A stretch of 64,000 nucleotides of DNA from Smallanthus sonchifolius (taxonomy: Eukaryota > Streptophyta > Magnoliopsida > Asterales > Asteraceae): positions 66,484,001 through 66,548,000 of the forward strand of contig CM042022.1 in NCBI GenBank assembly GCA_023525975.1, written 5' to 3'. The notes beneath the pieces were generated by a model, which was not told where the DNA came from, made no database searches, and was given only the letters and a program-made list of their open reading frames with translations. The position numbers and the translations under genes are program-made. Below are positions 9,982 to 21,547 of the stretch, in pieces (position 1 is the stretch's first letter; each line of letters starts with the position of its first letter).

Positions 9982-12120
9982 TCACTCCGGATTGAACATT
10001 CCTATCATGTTGACAAGATGTTCAAAATGTGATCGATCAAACGCCTTAGTGAAAAGGTCAGCAAAGTTGTCATCTGTGTGAACCTTTACAAGTTCAATGA
10101 GATGCTTTTCAGCACAATCACGGATGAAATGGTGGCGAATTTCAATATGTTTAGTTTTAGAATGTTTCACCGGGTTGTTTGTGATGGATATGGTGGCATT
10201 GTTGTCAATGAACAGTGGAGTTCCAGTGAAGTTTAAGCCGTAGTCTCTCAATTGCTGCTGAATCCACAATATCTGAGAACAACCGCTCGCCGCGGCAATG
10301 TACTCTGCTTCACATGTTGAGACAGAAACCGTTGACTGCTTCTTACACTGCCAGGAGACCAGCCTGTCTCCCAAGAATTGACATCCACCTGAAGTTGATT
10401 TTCTATCAAGGTTACAACCGCCATAATCTGAATCGGAATAGGCTTTGAGGTCAAATGACTATTACTTTGAGTACCAAAGACCCAATCGGAGTTTCCCTTT
10501 CAAGTATCTGAATATCCTCTTGACAGCTACCATATGAGACTCCTTTGGTTGTGACTGAAACCTTGAGCACAAACATACAGCAAACATTATGTTGGGCCTT
10601 GAAGCTGTGAGATACATAAGAGAACCGATCATCCCACAGTACAATTTACAATCCACATCCTTTCCATCTTTGTCTGGATGCAAACAGTGATTGACAGGGA
10701 TAGGTGTGCCATAAGTAATGCTATCATTCATCTTGTATTTTGACAAGATGTCCTGCACATACTTAGTTTGATGTAGATAGATGACATCCTCTCTTTGACC
10801 GACTTGCAGACCCAGGAAGAACGATAATTCACCCATGTTGCTCATCTCAAAATTGGACTTCATCACTTATTCAAATTCCCTACACATCTCTTCATTTGTA
10901 GACCCAAAGATAATGTCGTCGACATACACTTGTACGAGTAGAATATCACCTCTTGCTTTCCGGATGAAGAGGGTCGAGTCAATCTATCCACGGTCGAAAC
11001 CATTTGACAGTAGATGTTTTGATAACGTCTCATACCATGCCCGAGGTGCTTGATGAAGACCATAAAGTGCTTTGTCGAGCTTATACACTTTATTGATATT
11101 ATGCGGATCTTCAAAGCAGGGAGGTTGAGTGACATAGACCTCTTCATGAACTTTTTCATAGAGGAAAGCACTCTTCACATCAAGTTAATAAACCTTGAAG
11201 CCGGCATAGGAGGCATAAGCCAGAAACAATTGAATGGCCTCAAGTCTAGCAACTGGGGCATATACTTCAGTGTAATCCAAGCCCTCTTGTTGATAAAATC
11301 CTTGAACAACCAACCTTGCTTTATTCTTCACTACGACATGACGATCATCTGTTTTGCACTTGAACACCCATCTGGTTCCAATTAGTTGTACGCCTCTTGG
11401 CAGGTCAACTAAATCCCACACATGCAACTTTTGGAATTGAGACAGTTCATCTTGCATTGCCTCAATCCAGCAGTTGTCAGCGAGAGCCTCCTTCACATTC
11501 TTTGGCTCCAATTGGGACACGAATGCAGCATGCAGACATGTTTCCATGACACCTGTGCCAAGTATCTCATTATACAGACTAGAGTTCTCAGTAATGGTTC
11601 TATGACGAGTCTGAACATCGGCATGAGGATCACCAATAATGTTGTCAATTGGATTAATCTTATGCACTCTCGTCTCTGGTATTTGCGATTCTTGAATTTC
11701 TGAATCGAGGTTCGTGCTCAACTCCCCCATATCCTGTGATCTAGAAGACGGTGATTCAATGTTGATTGGATCAGCTGGAGCTTCATTTCCTACACGAGTG
11801 TTAGGATTAGCTTGAGCGTCATTTCCATCAACATGGACAACATCAACACTATCATGATTTCCAGATGCAGATGCAGCATTGGAATCAGGAGTTACAATCG
11901 GTACAGTTGCATGGGTTGAAAAACTGGAGTCATCACCGCCACCAAAGAAATCATACACATTTGCGGCAACATCGGCAGACAAATCAGGAAGGTTGAAATA
12001 CTTGAATAGCGCATCATAATCAAAACCCCAAGCTGGACTAGTTGGTTCTGGTGGAATGCTGTGTTTTCTGCAATCCACTTCCAACCAATCCTCGAAAGTA
12101 CGAGTTCCTATATTGCACAC
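9982..12120 (-). pseudogene. Element A reverse transcriptase and RNase H (copy 1)
   Basis: Copia-type RVT_2 polymerase followed by RNase H. The frame opens with a variable acidic linker (to about 11600), then the WVFKCK and ARLEAIQLFLAYA blocks and an in-frame stop at 11185 in FKVY-stop-LDVKSAF. YVDD lies at 10915-10926, and the NMGELSFFLGLQV and TASRPNIMFAV blocks near 10830 and 10600. RNase H follows with AYSDSDYGG and the terminal TKHIEIRHHFIRD block. Further in-frame stops lie near 10984, 10864, 10463 and 10460. The stop at 10463-10465 is TAA here but CAA in copy 2. Catalytic motifs survive but the frame is broken, so no active enzyme is expected. Confidence 0.85.
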
Positions 12121-12150
12121 TCTCTTTCAAGGCGAGTTGGCAACATATCC

Positions 12151-12630
12151 TCAGAAGATGCCTTCCATTGCTTTTGCATGAAACTTAGACTTGCGGTCTT
12201 TGTATTGTAGCAATAAGGAACAGGGACTACCAAAAGGAACTAGGTAGTCAAGATTAGGAGGTCGATTGTCAATCAACTCATAGCAAGTCTTGTTGTGCCT
12301 CTTCACAACCAAAAGTATGTTCAAAACGAGACAAGCTGTATTTACTGCTTCTGCCAAGAAAGTTACAGGAAGCTTTGCATCTGACAGCATTGTCCTTGCA
12401 GACTCAATTAGGGTTCTGTTCTTCCGTTCTACAACTCCATTCTGCTGAGGTGTGTACGGGGCACTAAATTCGCGACGAATACCCTTCTTGAGACAGAAAA
12501 GTTCCATCAAATTATTCTTGAATTCATTTATGTTATCACTCCTTATTCTTCTAACCTTCAACTTGCAAAGAGATTCCAGGCTCAGGATCAGGTATTGAAG
12601 AAAGTCAGCAGTCTCGTCCTTTTGTGCCTA
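12151..12630 (-). pseudogene. Element A integrase core (copy 1)
   Basis: The catalytic second Asp (RSDN) and the Glu of TPQQNGVVERKNRTL are both present; the first Asp (HMDLF) is in the preceding block. A 1-bp gain in an A-run near 12620-12626 shifts the frame between GTK and the downstream block in both copies, and stops near 12150 and 12133 separate the core from RT. Confidence 0.8.
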
Positions 12631-13440
12631 AAAAATGCACCCAAGAAAAGCGTGAGAAATCATCAGTTACAACTACACAGTATGACTTCCCTCTAATACT
12701 CCTGATACTTATGGGGACAAACAGATCCATATGTAATAGCTCCAAAGGGGTATCGATGGATTTTTGGAACTTAGGCTTGTGAGACTTCTGTTGCTGTTTG
12801 CCCTTTTTACAAGCCATGCAGTCATCTGCAACGGCAAATCTCAGCTTAGAAACACCGGTTACCAAACCGTTTCGGACAAGATTATTCATTTTTCGATAAG
12901 AAATGTGTCCGAGTTTCCTATGCCACAAGATAGAGTAAAGCTCTGTCACTTTGGTAAGCAAAAAAGTAGCAACTGATGAGGTGGTTGTTGCCACGCTTAT
13001 TTCAATCTGATAAGTGTCGTTTATCCTTGGTGCTCGCATCAGAATCCAGTCTTCAGGAACTTTAAAACCAGGTTTGAGAATCAAGCATTCATATTTGTCA
13101 AACATAACGGAGTACTCCTTGTCGCACATTTGAGAAACACTCAACAGGTTATGCTTTAGCTGCTCGCAGTAGTTGACGTTGTCGAAACTGAAACAACCAT
13201 TTGAAACCACGCCTTGACAAGTAATATTGCCGCCCTTCTCGCCTGCAAAGGCCACATATCCTCCTCTGAATGGTTTTACATCTTGAAGCAGAGCCATATT
13301 ACCTGTCATGTGCCAGGAGCATCCACTATCTACATACCAACGATTAGAGATAGTACCCTTCGAATGTCCCTGCACGAGTCACAAGAAATTAATTAGATTT
13401 GGATACCCAAGCCATAGTGGTCATGGGTCGTCCATCTTTC
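12605..13440 (-). pseudogene. Element A aspartic protease and GAG-pre-integrase domain (copy 1)
   Basis: The protease has the catalytic DSG (13322-13330) in WYVDSGCS. The conserved Arg before HMTGN is Trp here (codon 13313-13315, TGG) but Arg in copy 2 (CGG). The GAG-pre-integrase zinc-binding block LWHRKLGHISYRKM...CMACKKGK follows (about 12920-12800), then the start of integrase with HMDLF. There is no ATG of its own: it is part of the polyprotein that continues from gag through DCELIEVVYF. Confidence 0.8.
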
Positions 13441-13538
13441 TCAAAATAAACAACCTCAATTAATTCACAGTCGTGACTGTCAAAAATGGATGAATCTTTA
13501 GAAGACTTGGGACCAGGAGATTGAGAACTTTTAGATTT

Positions 13539-16423
13539 CTAGTTCCAGGCCCTTTTCTTTTGTTTTACTGGAACAGTCGGCTTGCATTCAGAAGTACCAG
13601 GTGAACTAGTAGAAGCTTCACCTGGTTGAATTCGAGCCAGCTGTTCCAGCTTCCTCAATCTCTTGTTCCTTCTTCTCCTCTGTGGCTTAGAAAGCTTAAC
13701 CACAGGTTTCTCACCAGTAGGTGCACTACCAGAGGTAGAAGCACAAGGTTTAGCAGATAGCTTTTCCCTTTTTGGAACATACGGTTTAGCCTCAGATGTG
13801 ATCTTTGGCTTTACCATAGGTTTTACTGGTGGTTTCACCACATTTTCTTTTGGACTCTTGGAATGCTTCACTGGTGGTAACTTAGAGATAACAGCCGGTT
13901 GTGAAACACTTGGCCGTTTCCCTTGGTTCTTAGCAGGGAAGTTCACAAGGATGTGACCAAACATACCACAGCAAAAGAAAGTTCTCTTTTCTTTGTAAGT
14001 CTTCCTGTAAGGCTCATTAGATCTGGCATTAGATGACTCAGCATGATGAGCAGGAGAAGTTGTTTGGTGAACAGCAATTTGACCCGATTATGATTGGTTC
14101 TTGGGAATATAAAACTTTTGCATATTTTCTTGATAGCCAAGCCTATAATGAGCTAAAAAATCTTCTTTCTTAACTTGATTAATGTGTTTATATCCTCCAT
14201 AAAGCATCACTTTTAATTTTTCATTTGATTCAACGATATCGGGTTTAGTCAAAATACAATTATCACAATTAGTGATAATGTTTTTCTTAACTTTCTGTTC
14301 ACCGAGCAACTCCTCAGAGACTACTCCTTCAGGGCAGGTGTACTCAGACCCATCATCAGAAGCAGTAAGGAACTCTTCATCAGATGCAGAGTCAGCCTTA
14401 CTTGAGGAATCATCCTTGTTAGAGGAATCATCCTGACTCGAGGACTCATCAAGGCAAGACAAATCAATGTCAGTTAAGCCATTGACAAATTTCCCGCTTA
14501 CTAGTGGAGGAATGGCATTAGTACCCAGCCCTAAGCCATTCACTTGTCTCACTACAGACTCATAGTGTTCCACCACAAAACAAGAATTTTTCAACTTCTC
14601 AATATTACCTTTCAACTACAAGATCTCATTTTGCAGCTTGTTGATCTCATTGTTCCTTTTCTCTAACCCCTTGTACGCAACATCCAAATGAAACTGTTGA
14701 TTGCTGATTTTAAGTGAATAGTCATGTTTTCTTTCTTCAACGTTTCAATTGAATCTTTGTATCATTTTTCGTTTTCTTCGTAGCTTAAAGCTGTAATACG
14801 AAGGGGTTCTACTTTGTCTTGAAGCTTAGAATTTTCAGCCTTTAAGCTTAGACATTTGGAACAAGAAATGACATCAAAAGAGTTAGAATCTACCTCATTA
14901 GATGAACATGATGCCTCTCCAATAGCCATGAGGGCAACTGCAGTTGTAGACCCTTCTTGGTCAGCCACAGAAGCTTCCCGTTCTTCTGCTTCCATCATCT
15001 CCATAATCTCAGCCATGGGACCAACTTGCGTTTGAGCAATAAGGGCATCCTCCAGATGAAACACCCAATCAAAGCTGTCATCTTGTTGTGCTACCAAAGC
15101 ATTGGACGTTCCACCTTGACCTTGATTGCGGTTGTTGGAGTTGTTGTACCCTTGACTCTTTCCTTGGCTAGGTCTGATAAACCCCGAGGCCAGTGCTTTG
15201 TCCTTTTGACATTCTCTTGCAAAATGCCCAAAGTTATTGCATTTGTAGCACTTGGCCTTGGATTTATCAAATCCCACCTTAGCATTTGAATGTCCACCAA
15301 TAAACTTCCTGCCAGTTCTATTCAGGAAATGCTTCGCCCTTCTCAAGATCATGGCCATATTCCATTGAATATCCATGTCCTCCATATCATCCGGATTCAC
15401 CTGATTGAAGTCTTCTTCTATGATTTCAGGATCCGTGAGCTTACCGCCAATGAAGTTCTCATATGCAAGCATGCATGATGAGAATAAAGCCACATGATCT
15501 TCAGCTATCTTGGCTATTGCTGATTGGTTAGCTGAAGATGTGGGAGAAGGATTTCTTGAGGAATTCTGGTGATGAGATCCAGAACCAAATGCTGCATAGC
15601 AAGCATGACCACCACAGATATTTGAGTTATCCTCCTCATGAGAGTTCCCTGAGAAAATGGCAATTCCAGAACCCGATGACTTGGCTGTGGAAGACGTCCC
15701 AAAATACATACAAGGGTCTTGTATTTGAGGTCTCCCTGAGCTCTCTTTTCGTTTTAGGTTCATATCATGTTCTTGAACCTTTCCGATTGCTTCATCAATA
15801 GTCATCTCATAAAACTTTGAGTTCTCTCTCATCAGAGTGGTGTACGTCTCAAATTTTGGTGGTGGGGCATCTAGAAATTTCTCAACTAACTCCTCATTCG
15901 GATAGATCAGGTCATAAGCTTTCAGCTCAATTTGCATATGATAGAATCTAGAGATAAGCTCATCTATAGTTTCGTTCTCCAGATATCTGAAGCACTCATA
16001 ATGCTTCCTAATAAGATCCCTCTTACTCTTCTTGATGCCGTTGTTTCCCTCAAATATCTTCTACAAAGCCTTCCAAAGATCCTTGGAGTTATCGTATCCT
16101 CTAAAGCTGTGAAATAACTCCCTGATCAAGGCCATAGTAATAGATCCGTGTGCTTTCTTCTCTCTGTCTTAAACTTTCTTTTCTTCTTCATCAAGTTTGG
16201 AGATAGGCTTGGGAACTTCCTCATCAAGATATGTATATGCGGGATGCTTATAACCCTCTAGAATGGGTATCTAAAGTAAGGAATCAGTGTATGAGATATA
16301 ATGCTCAAAGCGTGCTTTCCAGTTTAAGTAATCATTTACGTTAAGCAGCTTTGGTGGTTTTTGTTGGGTTCCAATCTCATTGTCATAATTTAACAGGTTA
16401 CCAAGATTCTGAAGATTAGCCAT
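13539..16423 (-). pseudogene. Element A gag polyprotein (copy 1)
   Basis: The likely ATG is at 16423 (MANLQNLGNLL...), opening a UBN2-type copia gag. In-frame stops lie near 16275, 16170 and 16065. The 391-codon open stretch 15937-14762 holds an intact CX2CX4HX4C zinc knuckle (CYKCNNFGHFAREC, about 15255-15214). A Glu/Lys-rich region, an acidic Ser/Asp block (14480-14340) and a second degraded knuckle near 13980-13940 follow; in copy 1 its first Cys codon (13977-13979) reads Phe. A Lys/Pro-rich basic tail with RRRRNKRLRKL ends it. The same basic block occurs in element J. Confidence 0.8.
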
Positions 16424-16464
16424 GGTGAAACACTTAGTCAAATTTCAGAAAAGTCAAAGTAATG

Positions 16465-16664
16465 TGTGCACTTAGGTTCTGACCTTGCGCACTTAAGAAC
16501 TTGGTCTTGCGCACTTAAGATTTTCTCTTGTGTACTTAACAAGTACGCAGGAGTAAATAACAAGTACGCAGGAAGGAGTTAAGTATGCAACAAGAAATGG
16601 TCTTGCATACTTGGTAAGTACGCAGGAAGACTGTCCTTTTAGCCAAAAAGGGTAAGTACGCAGG
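16465..16664. repeat. Palindrome array in the leader of element A, before gag
   Basis: Several intact and half units of the GCGTACTT / AAGTACGC class lie between the primer site and the gag ATG, e.g. gtgtacttaacaagtacgc near 16530 and gcatacttggtaagtacgc near 16605, with single half-sites such as aagtacgcagg. Confidence 0.8.
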
Positions 16665-16982
16665 TCACTTTTTCACCAACCCTCACCAACTTTTTCTGGT
16701 CACTGGAATCTAACCAGAGACAGAAAAAATTGAAGATATGACTAAACAAAATGAGCCAAAGGGTCAGAAACTCGTTTCTAACCAACCTTTGATGCTCAAA
16801 ACACTCAAATACACAACAAAAAGTCAGTTTTTGAGTGATTTTTGCTTCTAAAATAGTGCTCAAGAGCTACCCCTATTTTATCATAAAAATCAACAAAAAC
16901 ACACACTTTTGCTTGAAAAAAATCTATAGGATGTGTAGAAGATGCTCCTAACACACTCACAACACTCGAAATCAAGAGCTAA

Positions 16983-16994
16983 GCTCTAATACCA
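16983..16994 (-). other. Primer binding site of element A
   Basis: On the element's strand tggtattagagc, the complement of the 3' end of plant initiator tRNA-Met with one change (canonical tggtatcagagc), two bases inside the LTR end. It primes minus-strand synthesis. Confidence 0.85.
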
Positions 16995-17199
16995 CTTGTA
17001 GGTCCCCGAGTGTCTCGGATCGTTACGTGTGGGTGTGTAACTAGTCTGAGCGGGTGCGGAATACTCGTGACTAGGTGGAGAATCAAGTAACACAAAGTAA
17101 ACCGACAGGGAAAACACTTTCAAACTTCATCTATTATAAAACTTGTAGGTTACAGAGATGTTACAAATGAGTGCGTACATAACTTCTGTCACCACAACC

Positions 17200-17207
17200 T
17201 ATTTATA
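17200..17207 (-). promoter_or_regulatory. TATA box of A 5' LTR
   Basis: tatttata on the plus strand, just below the palindrome array; this would drive the element's transcript leftward. Confidence 0.6.
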
Positions 17208-17220
17208 CTAGACCTGATCT

Positions 17221-17342
17221 CTGCGCACTTAACAAGTGCGCAGGGCAAATTGTTCCTGCGTACTTAACAAGTACGCAAAGTATTCTTGCGTTCTTGCTAA
17301 GTACGCAGGAAGTAATTCTTGCGCACATGCTAAGTGCGCAAA
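17221..17342. repeat. Palindrome array in A 5' LTR
   Basis: Four units of the GCGTACTT-NNN-AAGTACGC class with the same order and spacers as in the 3' LTR. The last unit is intact here (gtgcgc), unlike its partner. Confidence 0.85.
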
Positions 17343-17498
17343 ACACTTAGAGAAAACAGACGACTAGTACATACATTAGTAATTACAACTCGATAACTAA
17401 TACGTACAGACACTAACATACAAAGACTAATACATACAAGACAAGTACAAAAGCTAAGACAATATCCAGAGTGTTTGTCACACAAAAGTGCTTCAACA

Positions 17499-18057
17499 AA
17501 CTCCCCCTTGACAACAGCTCTGGATTGTTTTCGGTCTTCACTGCTCCCCAGCTTTAGCTTCCATCTTCTTCTTGTATTCAAGGCAGAACTTGAGCACCTT
17601 GTCGTATTTAGAAGCAAGGAACTCTGTCCACTCGTCCGTGTACATGCAGTACCTGTCAGCTAGCACCTCCGGATCTTTCACAGAAAAGTTTATGAAGCAG
17701 ACTTCATCAAAAACTCTGATCAGTTCCCTTGGCACTAAGCTTCCACTCTCGGACCACACCTTTCCAATCACCGCTGCCTCACCCGATTTAGGATCTACGT
17801 ACCAGTACGATATGTTACCGAGGATATACTGAGATAACTTGCTCAGGGGAATCTTGGTTTCACATAGCACTGGCTTGTACACCAGTTTCTTTAAGCTTTT
17901 ATGAGTCACGAGATGTCTAACATTCTTGTCCCTGGCTCGCTTGGGCACCTGAGGCTTAAACATTTCGAACTTCCTAGATCTTACCTCTCGCTATAGAGCC
18001 TGCCACAAACCCATCGCTACTACGTGATTTGAGTGACCCAGCAGCTCTCGGTTTGCT
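17499..18057 (-). pseudogene. Extra copy of A's 3'-internal end (polypurine tract plus accessory ORF C-terminus)
   Basis: It matches 4710-5272: polypurine tract (aagggggag on the element's strand) directly at the LTR, then the last 141 codons of the accessory ORF (17963-17538) with YVDPKSGEAAVIG and about 15 residue changes. Homology stops at 18057-18059 inside the accessory ORF. No third LTR follows; J sequence resumes with agaat. The element therefore has the form internal-LTR-internal-LTR. Confidence 0.8.
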
Positions 18058-18062
18058 AGAAT
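18058..18062. repeat. Target-site duplication of element A, right copy
   Basis: agaat, matching 4213-4217. The first two bases (ag) also occur in A's own sequence at this point, so only three bases are independent evidence from the motif itself. The resumption of J homology here supports the call. Confidence 0.55.
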
Positions 18063-19251
18063 TTCATGAGACCGGTATCGAGTTATATCATTAGCACAAT
18101 TCATTTGGTTTGCTTCAGTGCCCATGTCCCGAAAAGCATGCAATTTGAAGTTTAACCAAGATATGCACTTGACAACATCCATCAAACATATACTAGCCCT
18201 TGGATCATATTGTTACTCTATCTTTATTGATTCCATTGAATTCATTATCCAGATAATAATTGGATCCTCGTACCTGAATCTTATGATTCCTCATATATAA
18301 ACCAAGACATTGGAATCATTTGATTTTAAATCATTCTGATTCCTTATATCCTTTGGGATCTGCTTGTTTTTCTTTTACTAATTGATGTAATTTCATCCGG
18401 GTGATTGATCTAATCTTGCTCCGAGTCGTATATGTCTTGAAGATAGTGCAATTTTATATTTCTGTTGGCGTATATGTGGGGTACACATTGTTTTCATATA
18501 AATGGTACTAACTCATAAGAAAATGGGATAAAAATGCTTGTAGTTTCAAATTCTATAATACTGATAACCTAGACTCACATGTTGTATATTGCAAATTCGG
18601 TATGAGTACTTGAGCATGTCATGATCTGATCTTGTTTTCTTTGAAGTTTATCGTGTATCATCTCATGCAGTATGTTGATCTTGAAAAGAATATAATCAAA
18701 ATTACAAGTTGTGATTGATAATTCTGAAGAATGTTGTCTAGGTTTCCTTTAGAGCTAATTAGGTTGTGTCATTGATTAATCAGATAAACTGATATGATCT
18801 TCTTACTCGTGATGTTCGACCAAAAAGATGTGATTTCACTATTTGCATTTCATTTTATACAGAGATATACCAAAAAGATTTTACTTTGTTTTTGCTTTAT
18901 TTCATTTACAAAAAACAAAAAGATTTAAATTTTTCCAGCTTTCATGAAATTTTACTTGTGGTTATACTTGGTGGTTCTTCTTTGTCTAAACTGAAAATTA
19001 CAGACAGAAGTTGACAAGGGGTCCTTCTCCCGAGTTTTCTTCTAGAAAGAGAGAGTGTGCAGATGAACAACACGAGGACTACAATCTGTTTGATGATTTT
19101 GACGACTGATGACAATCTTCGGAAGTTGTTGTCAAGGGGGAGTCTGTTGGAGCATATTCTGGTGACAACGAGCTTGAAGATTCTATGTCTTAGTCTTAGA
19201 GTCTTTGACTTGTAATTTGATAGAATTGTTAGCAGCAGTTAAGAGGGAGTC
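18058..19251 (+). mobile_element. Element J right of the A insertion, with its 3' end and polypurine tract
   Basis: Non-coding up to about 19000. Its start matches A's post-pol spacer in opposite orientation (gagaccggtatcgag versus gagaccagtttcggg; ctgaatcttatgattc in both), which shows that J continues across A. Near 19050-19109 a short acidic reading end (ending DDFDD, stop at 19107) is followed by gttgtcaagggggagtc at about 19127-19144, a polypurine tract like A's, and a possible LTR start tgttggagc at 19145. A second purine tract (aagagggagtc) precedes the C LTR at 19252. Confidence 0.6.
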
Positions 19252-19300
19252 TGTTAGGACATGCTTTGTAACTGTCGCTAAAATTATGTGTTGTAAGTTA

Positions 19301-19401
19301 GCGAATCTGTCAAGTTCGCCTAAGGATCTTAGAGCGAACTTGATAGGCGAACTTGTCAAGTTCGCCTAAGTATCTTGAGGGGTGAACTTGTGAAGTTCGT
19401 C
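19301..19401. repeat. Palindrome array, class GCGAACTT-NNN-AAGTTCGC
   Basis: Three to four units such as gcgaacttgtcaagttcgcc (near 19350) with degraded neighbours. The design matches the A/B arrays, but the core is GAAC/GTTC instead of GTAC. Confidence 0.85.
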
Positions 19402-19419
19402 TAGTCTTTGTGGTTTCCC

Positions 19420-19427
19420 TATAAATA
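19420..19427 (+). promoter_or_regulatory. TATA box of C-family LTR
   Basis: tataaata about 20 bp after the last palindrome, on the LTR sense strand. Confidence 0.6.
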
Positions 19428-19699
19428 GGTAGAGAAGTGCAAGAACAAAGAGATTGTAAACAACATGTTTGGAGAAATACAAAGAGTTTTATTTACCTGT
19501 GTTGTTGATTATTACACATTGGACGTTGATCAATGGATTTCGCACGTTATCACCGTGTCATACCGCGAGTCTAGAGATCCGTCGCACCCTTCATATGTTA
19601 TGGTATTGGAATTCTTTGCAATTTCATGCTCTACAATCTCTCAGTCTTTATCAGATACATCATCTTCACCAACATAATCATCACTCAAATTATCCAAGT

Positions 19700-21547
19700 T
19701 AGGTATTCGCAAGAGTTGACTGCTTTGATGATGAAGGTTGATCAGGCTTACTTCTCACACCGTAAGCCATTTTAACGTCTTAATGGTAGTCATTTGGCAT
19801 TGATGAAAAGTTTCCATGAAAAGGATGTTCAACAACATGATACCCAAACCCTGAATTCCCTTTCCTCCTAACTTGGGAATTGATCATATCATACACCATT
19901 GATCGAGAATGTTCAATTTTTTTGATCGTTAATTTGGTGTTATCCAACTTATTAGAAGCATCGTTTAGTTTTAATCTAAGGCCGTCTATTCTTTTTAAAG
20001 CATCTCGATAAAGACATTTCTTATTGCTTAAATCCATTTGAAGTTTTACAACAACACTTTTACTAGCCTCAATTTTATCTTTCAAAATCATTTCTAAACG
20101 CTTGTGATCTAAGTTGGCATATCTTAGTTGAGTTATTTCTTTGATTAGCATATAATTATCATATTTTTTTCTATTTACTTTTTCTACGCAATTATTAGAA
20201 CAAAGATCTTTGTTTACCTCAACTTCTTCGACTTTTGCCATGAGAGCATGGTTGGTCATCTTTACTTCTAGAGCATGTATATGATCGCCCCAATCATATC
20301 CAGACGTCTGCTGACTAACCAGTGCCTTGCTTTCGTTAGAGGTAGTTGATTCACCTTCTACAAATTTGTTGGACGGGCTTTCCTTTTCATTCTTTGGTTC
20401 AGCACAACTCCCTGGAAAAGTGTCCAGGGTTGTTGCAATTGTAGCACCTCATATTTGACTTGCCAAAACCAATCTTCTTAGTTCCAGACTCTAGCCCCTC
20501 GAAGGAGTTCCTTCCAGTTCTTTTGATGAACTTCTTAGCACGATGGACATCTATAGCCATATGCCATTTAATATCCATCTCCTCAAGGTCATCAAGATTG
20601 ATATGATATATGTCATCCTGCACCATGTTTGCTGGAGTAAGCTTTCCAGCAAGCAAAGCATTGTAACTACTCATGAATACACTGAAAATAGCCACATTTT
20701 CTTCAATTGCTTTGGTGCTATATTCACAAGGCTTTAACTAACCTGTTTGCTGAATAGGAGCAACAAAGGCTGTCTGAGTAGGAATAGTGGGCATATGAGC
20801 TAAAGACAAACTTGACATCAGTGCACTGTTGTCAGAAACTGCAGAACTTCCCATCTCATCCATATATTGAATATGCCTTTACTGATCGTCCATTTCATAA
20901 GATCTCATAATTGAAATCAACTCACTTAGAGTAGTGGTGTACATGTCTTTAGTATGCTTTATAGTAGTGATGTTGAAATTCCAATTTATAGGTAAAGAAT
21001 TGAGCAACTTTTTGTTAATTTCACCTTTATTCATCTCGATTCCTACAATGCTCATTTATGTCATCAAGTGTGAAAACCTATTGATCTGAGCCTCTAGAGT
21101 CTCTCCCTTTACATACTTGAACATGTTGAACTATTGCCTTAACATGTCCTTCCTGCTTTCACGCATATCCAAATTTCCTTCGAACCTCTCAATCAAGGCG
21201 TCCCATAGTGCCTTAGCTATCTTGAATTCTTTGAATCCCTGAGCAATCTTAGTAGACAATGCCATAATCAGTCCGGCATATGCTTTTTCATCCTATTCCT
21301 TTTGAAGTATTTCCTCACCCACATACAGATCTGGGTCCTTTGGCACAAACTCATTCTTCGCATTTCGAGCCATGGGAATAGTAGGTCCATTCTCGATAGA
21401 CTTCCACATAGATGCATCATTTAATTTAGCAAAGTTTTCATACCTATATTTCCAGTTGTCGAAATCATCAACATTAGTAAATCTAGGAGGTCGGTTGGTG
21501 GTGTCGATCTCGTTATCTATTGCTGCAGTAAGGTTTTAAGCAGTCAT
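19700..21547 (-). pseudogene. Copia gag of element E (copy 1), truncated before pol
   Basis: UBN2-type gag starting at ATG 21547, with a stop as codon 4 and five further in-frame stops (near 21295, 21135, 21058, 20880 and 20738). A zinc knuckle (CYNCNNPGHFSRE, about 20447-20409) loses its last Cys through a 1-bp insertion near 20406. A Lys-rich coiled coil follows (20259-19850) and then a short tail. Sequence stops being gag-like at about 19700 next to the C LTR; no protease or pol of this element is present. Confidence 0.75.

Larger units (their letters stand above)
16997..17498 (-). mobile_element. 5' LTR of element A
   Basis: 502 bp, TG...CA on the element's strand, next to the primer site. 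It is flanked on both sides by internal sequence of the same family: leader on one side, polypurine tract and accessory ORF end on the other. Confidence 0.85.
4218..18057 (-). mobile_element. Ty1-copia element A (SIRE-like), with an extra internal segment beyond its 5' LTR
   Basis: Read on the minus strand the order is: 559 bp of 3'-internal sequence (18057-17499), 5' LTR (17498-16997), primer site, leader, gag, protease, integrase, RT, RNase H, spacer, accessory ORF, polypurine tract, 3' LTR (4709-4218). The protease-integrase-RT-RNase H order and YVDD make it Ty1-copia, and the long ORF after pol suggests the SIRE lineage. LTR to LTR is 13.28 kb, long for copia. The two LTRs differ at roughly 17-20 positions plus a 10-bp indel (about 3-4% by eye), far more than the two duplicate copies differ. 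Coding parts carry many shared stops and a few frameshifts, so this copy is not autonomous. Confidence 0.85.
19252..19595 (+). mobile_element. C-family LTR (right end uncertain)
   Basis: Starts tgttaggacatgctttg after aagagggagtc, and matches the reverse-oriented LTR at 50350-50817. The right end is set by weak similarity near cttcata; no clear primer site follows. It holds a palindrome array (19301-19401) and TATA box (19420-19427). Confidence 0.55.

Noticed and set aside
16983..16994. tRNA-Met gene fragments at the many tggtatcagagc sites
   Set aside because: Only the 3' 12 bases complementary to the tRNA occur, always beside an LTR end; these are primer binding sites.
19596..19610. A primer binding site after the C-family LTR (tggtattggaat)
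   Set aside because: Only the first six bases match clearly and no leader or gag follows.
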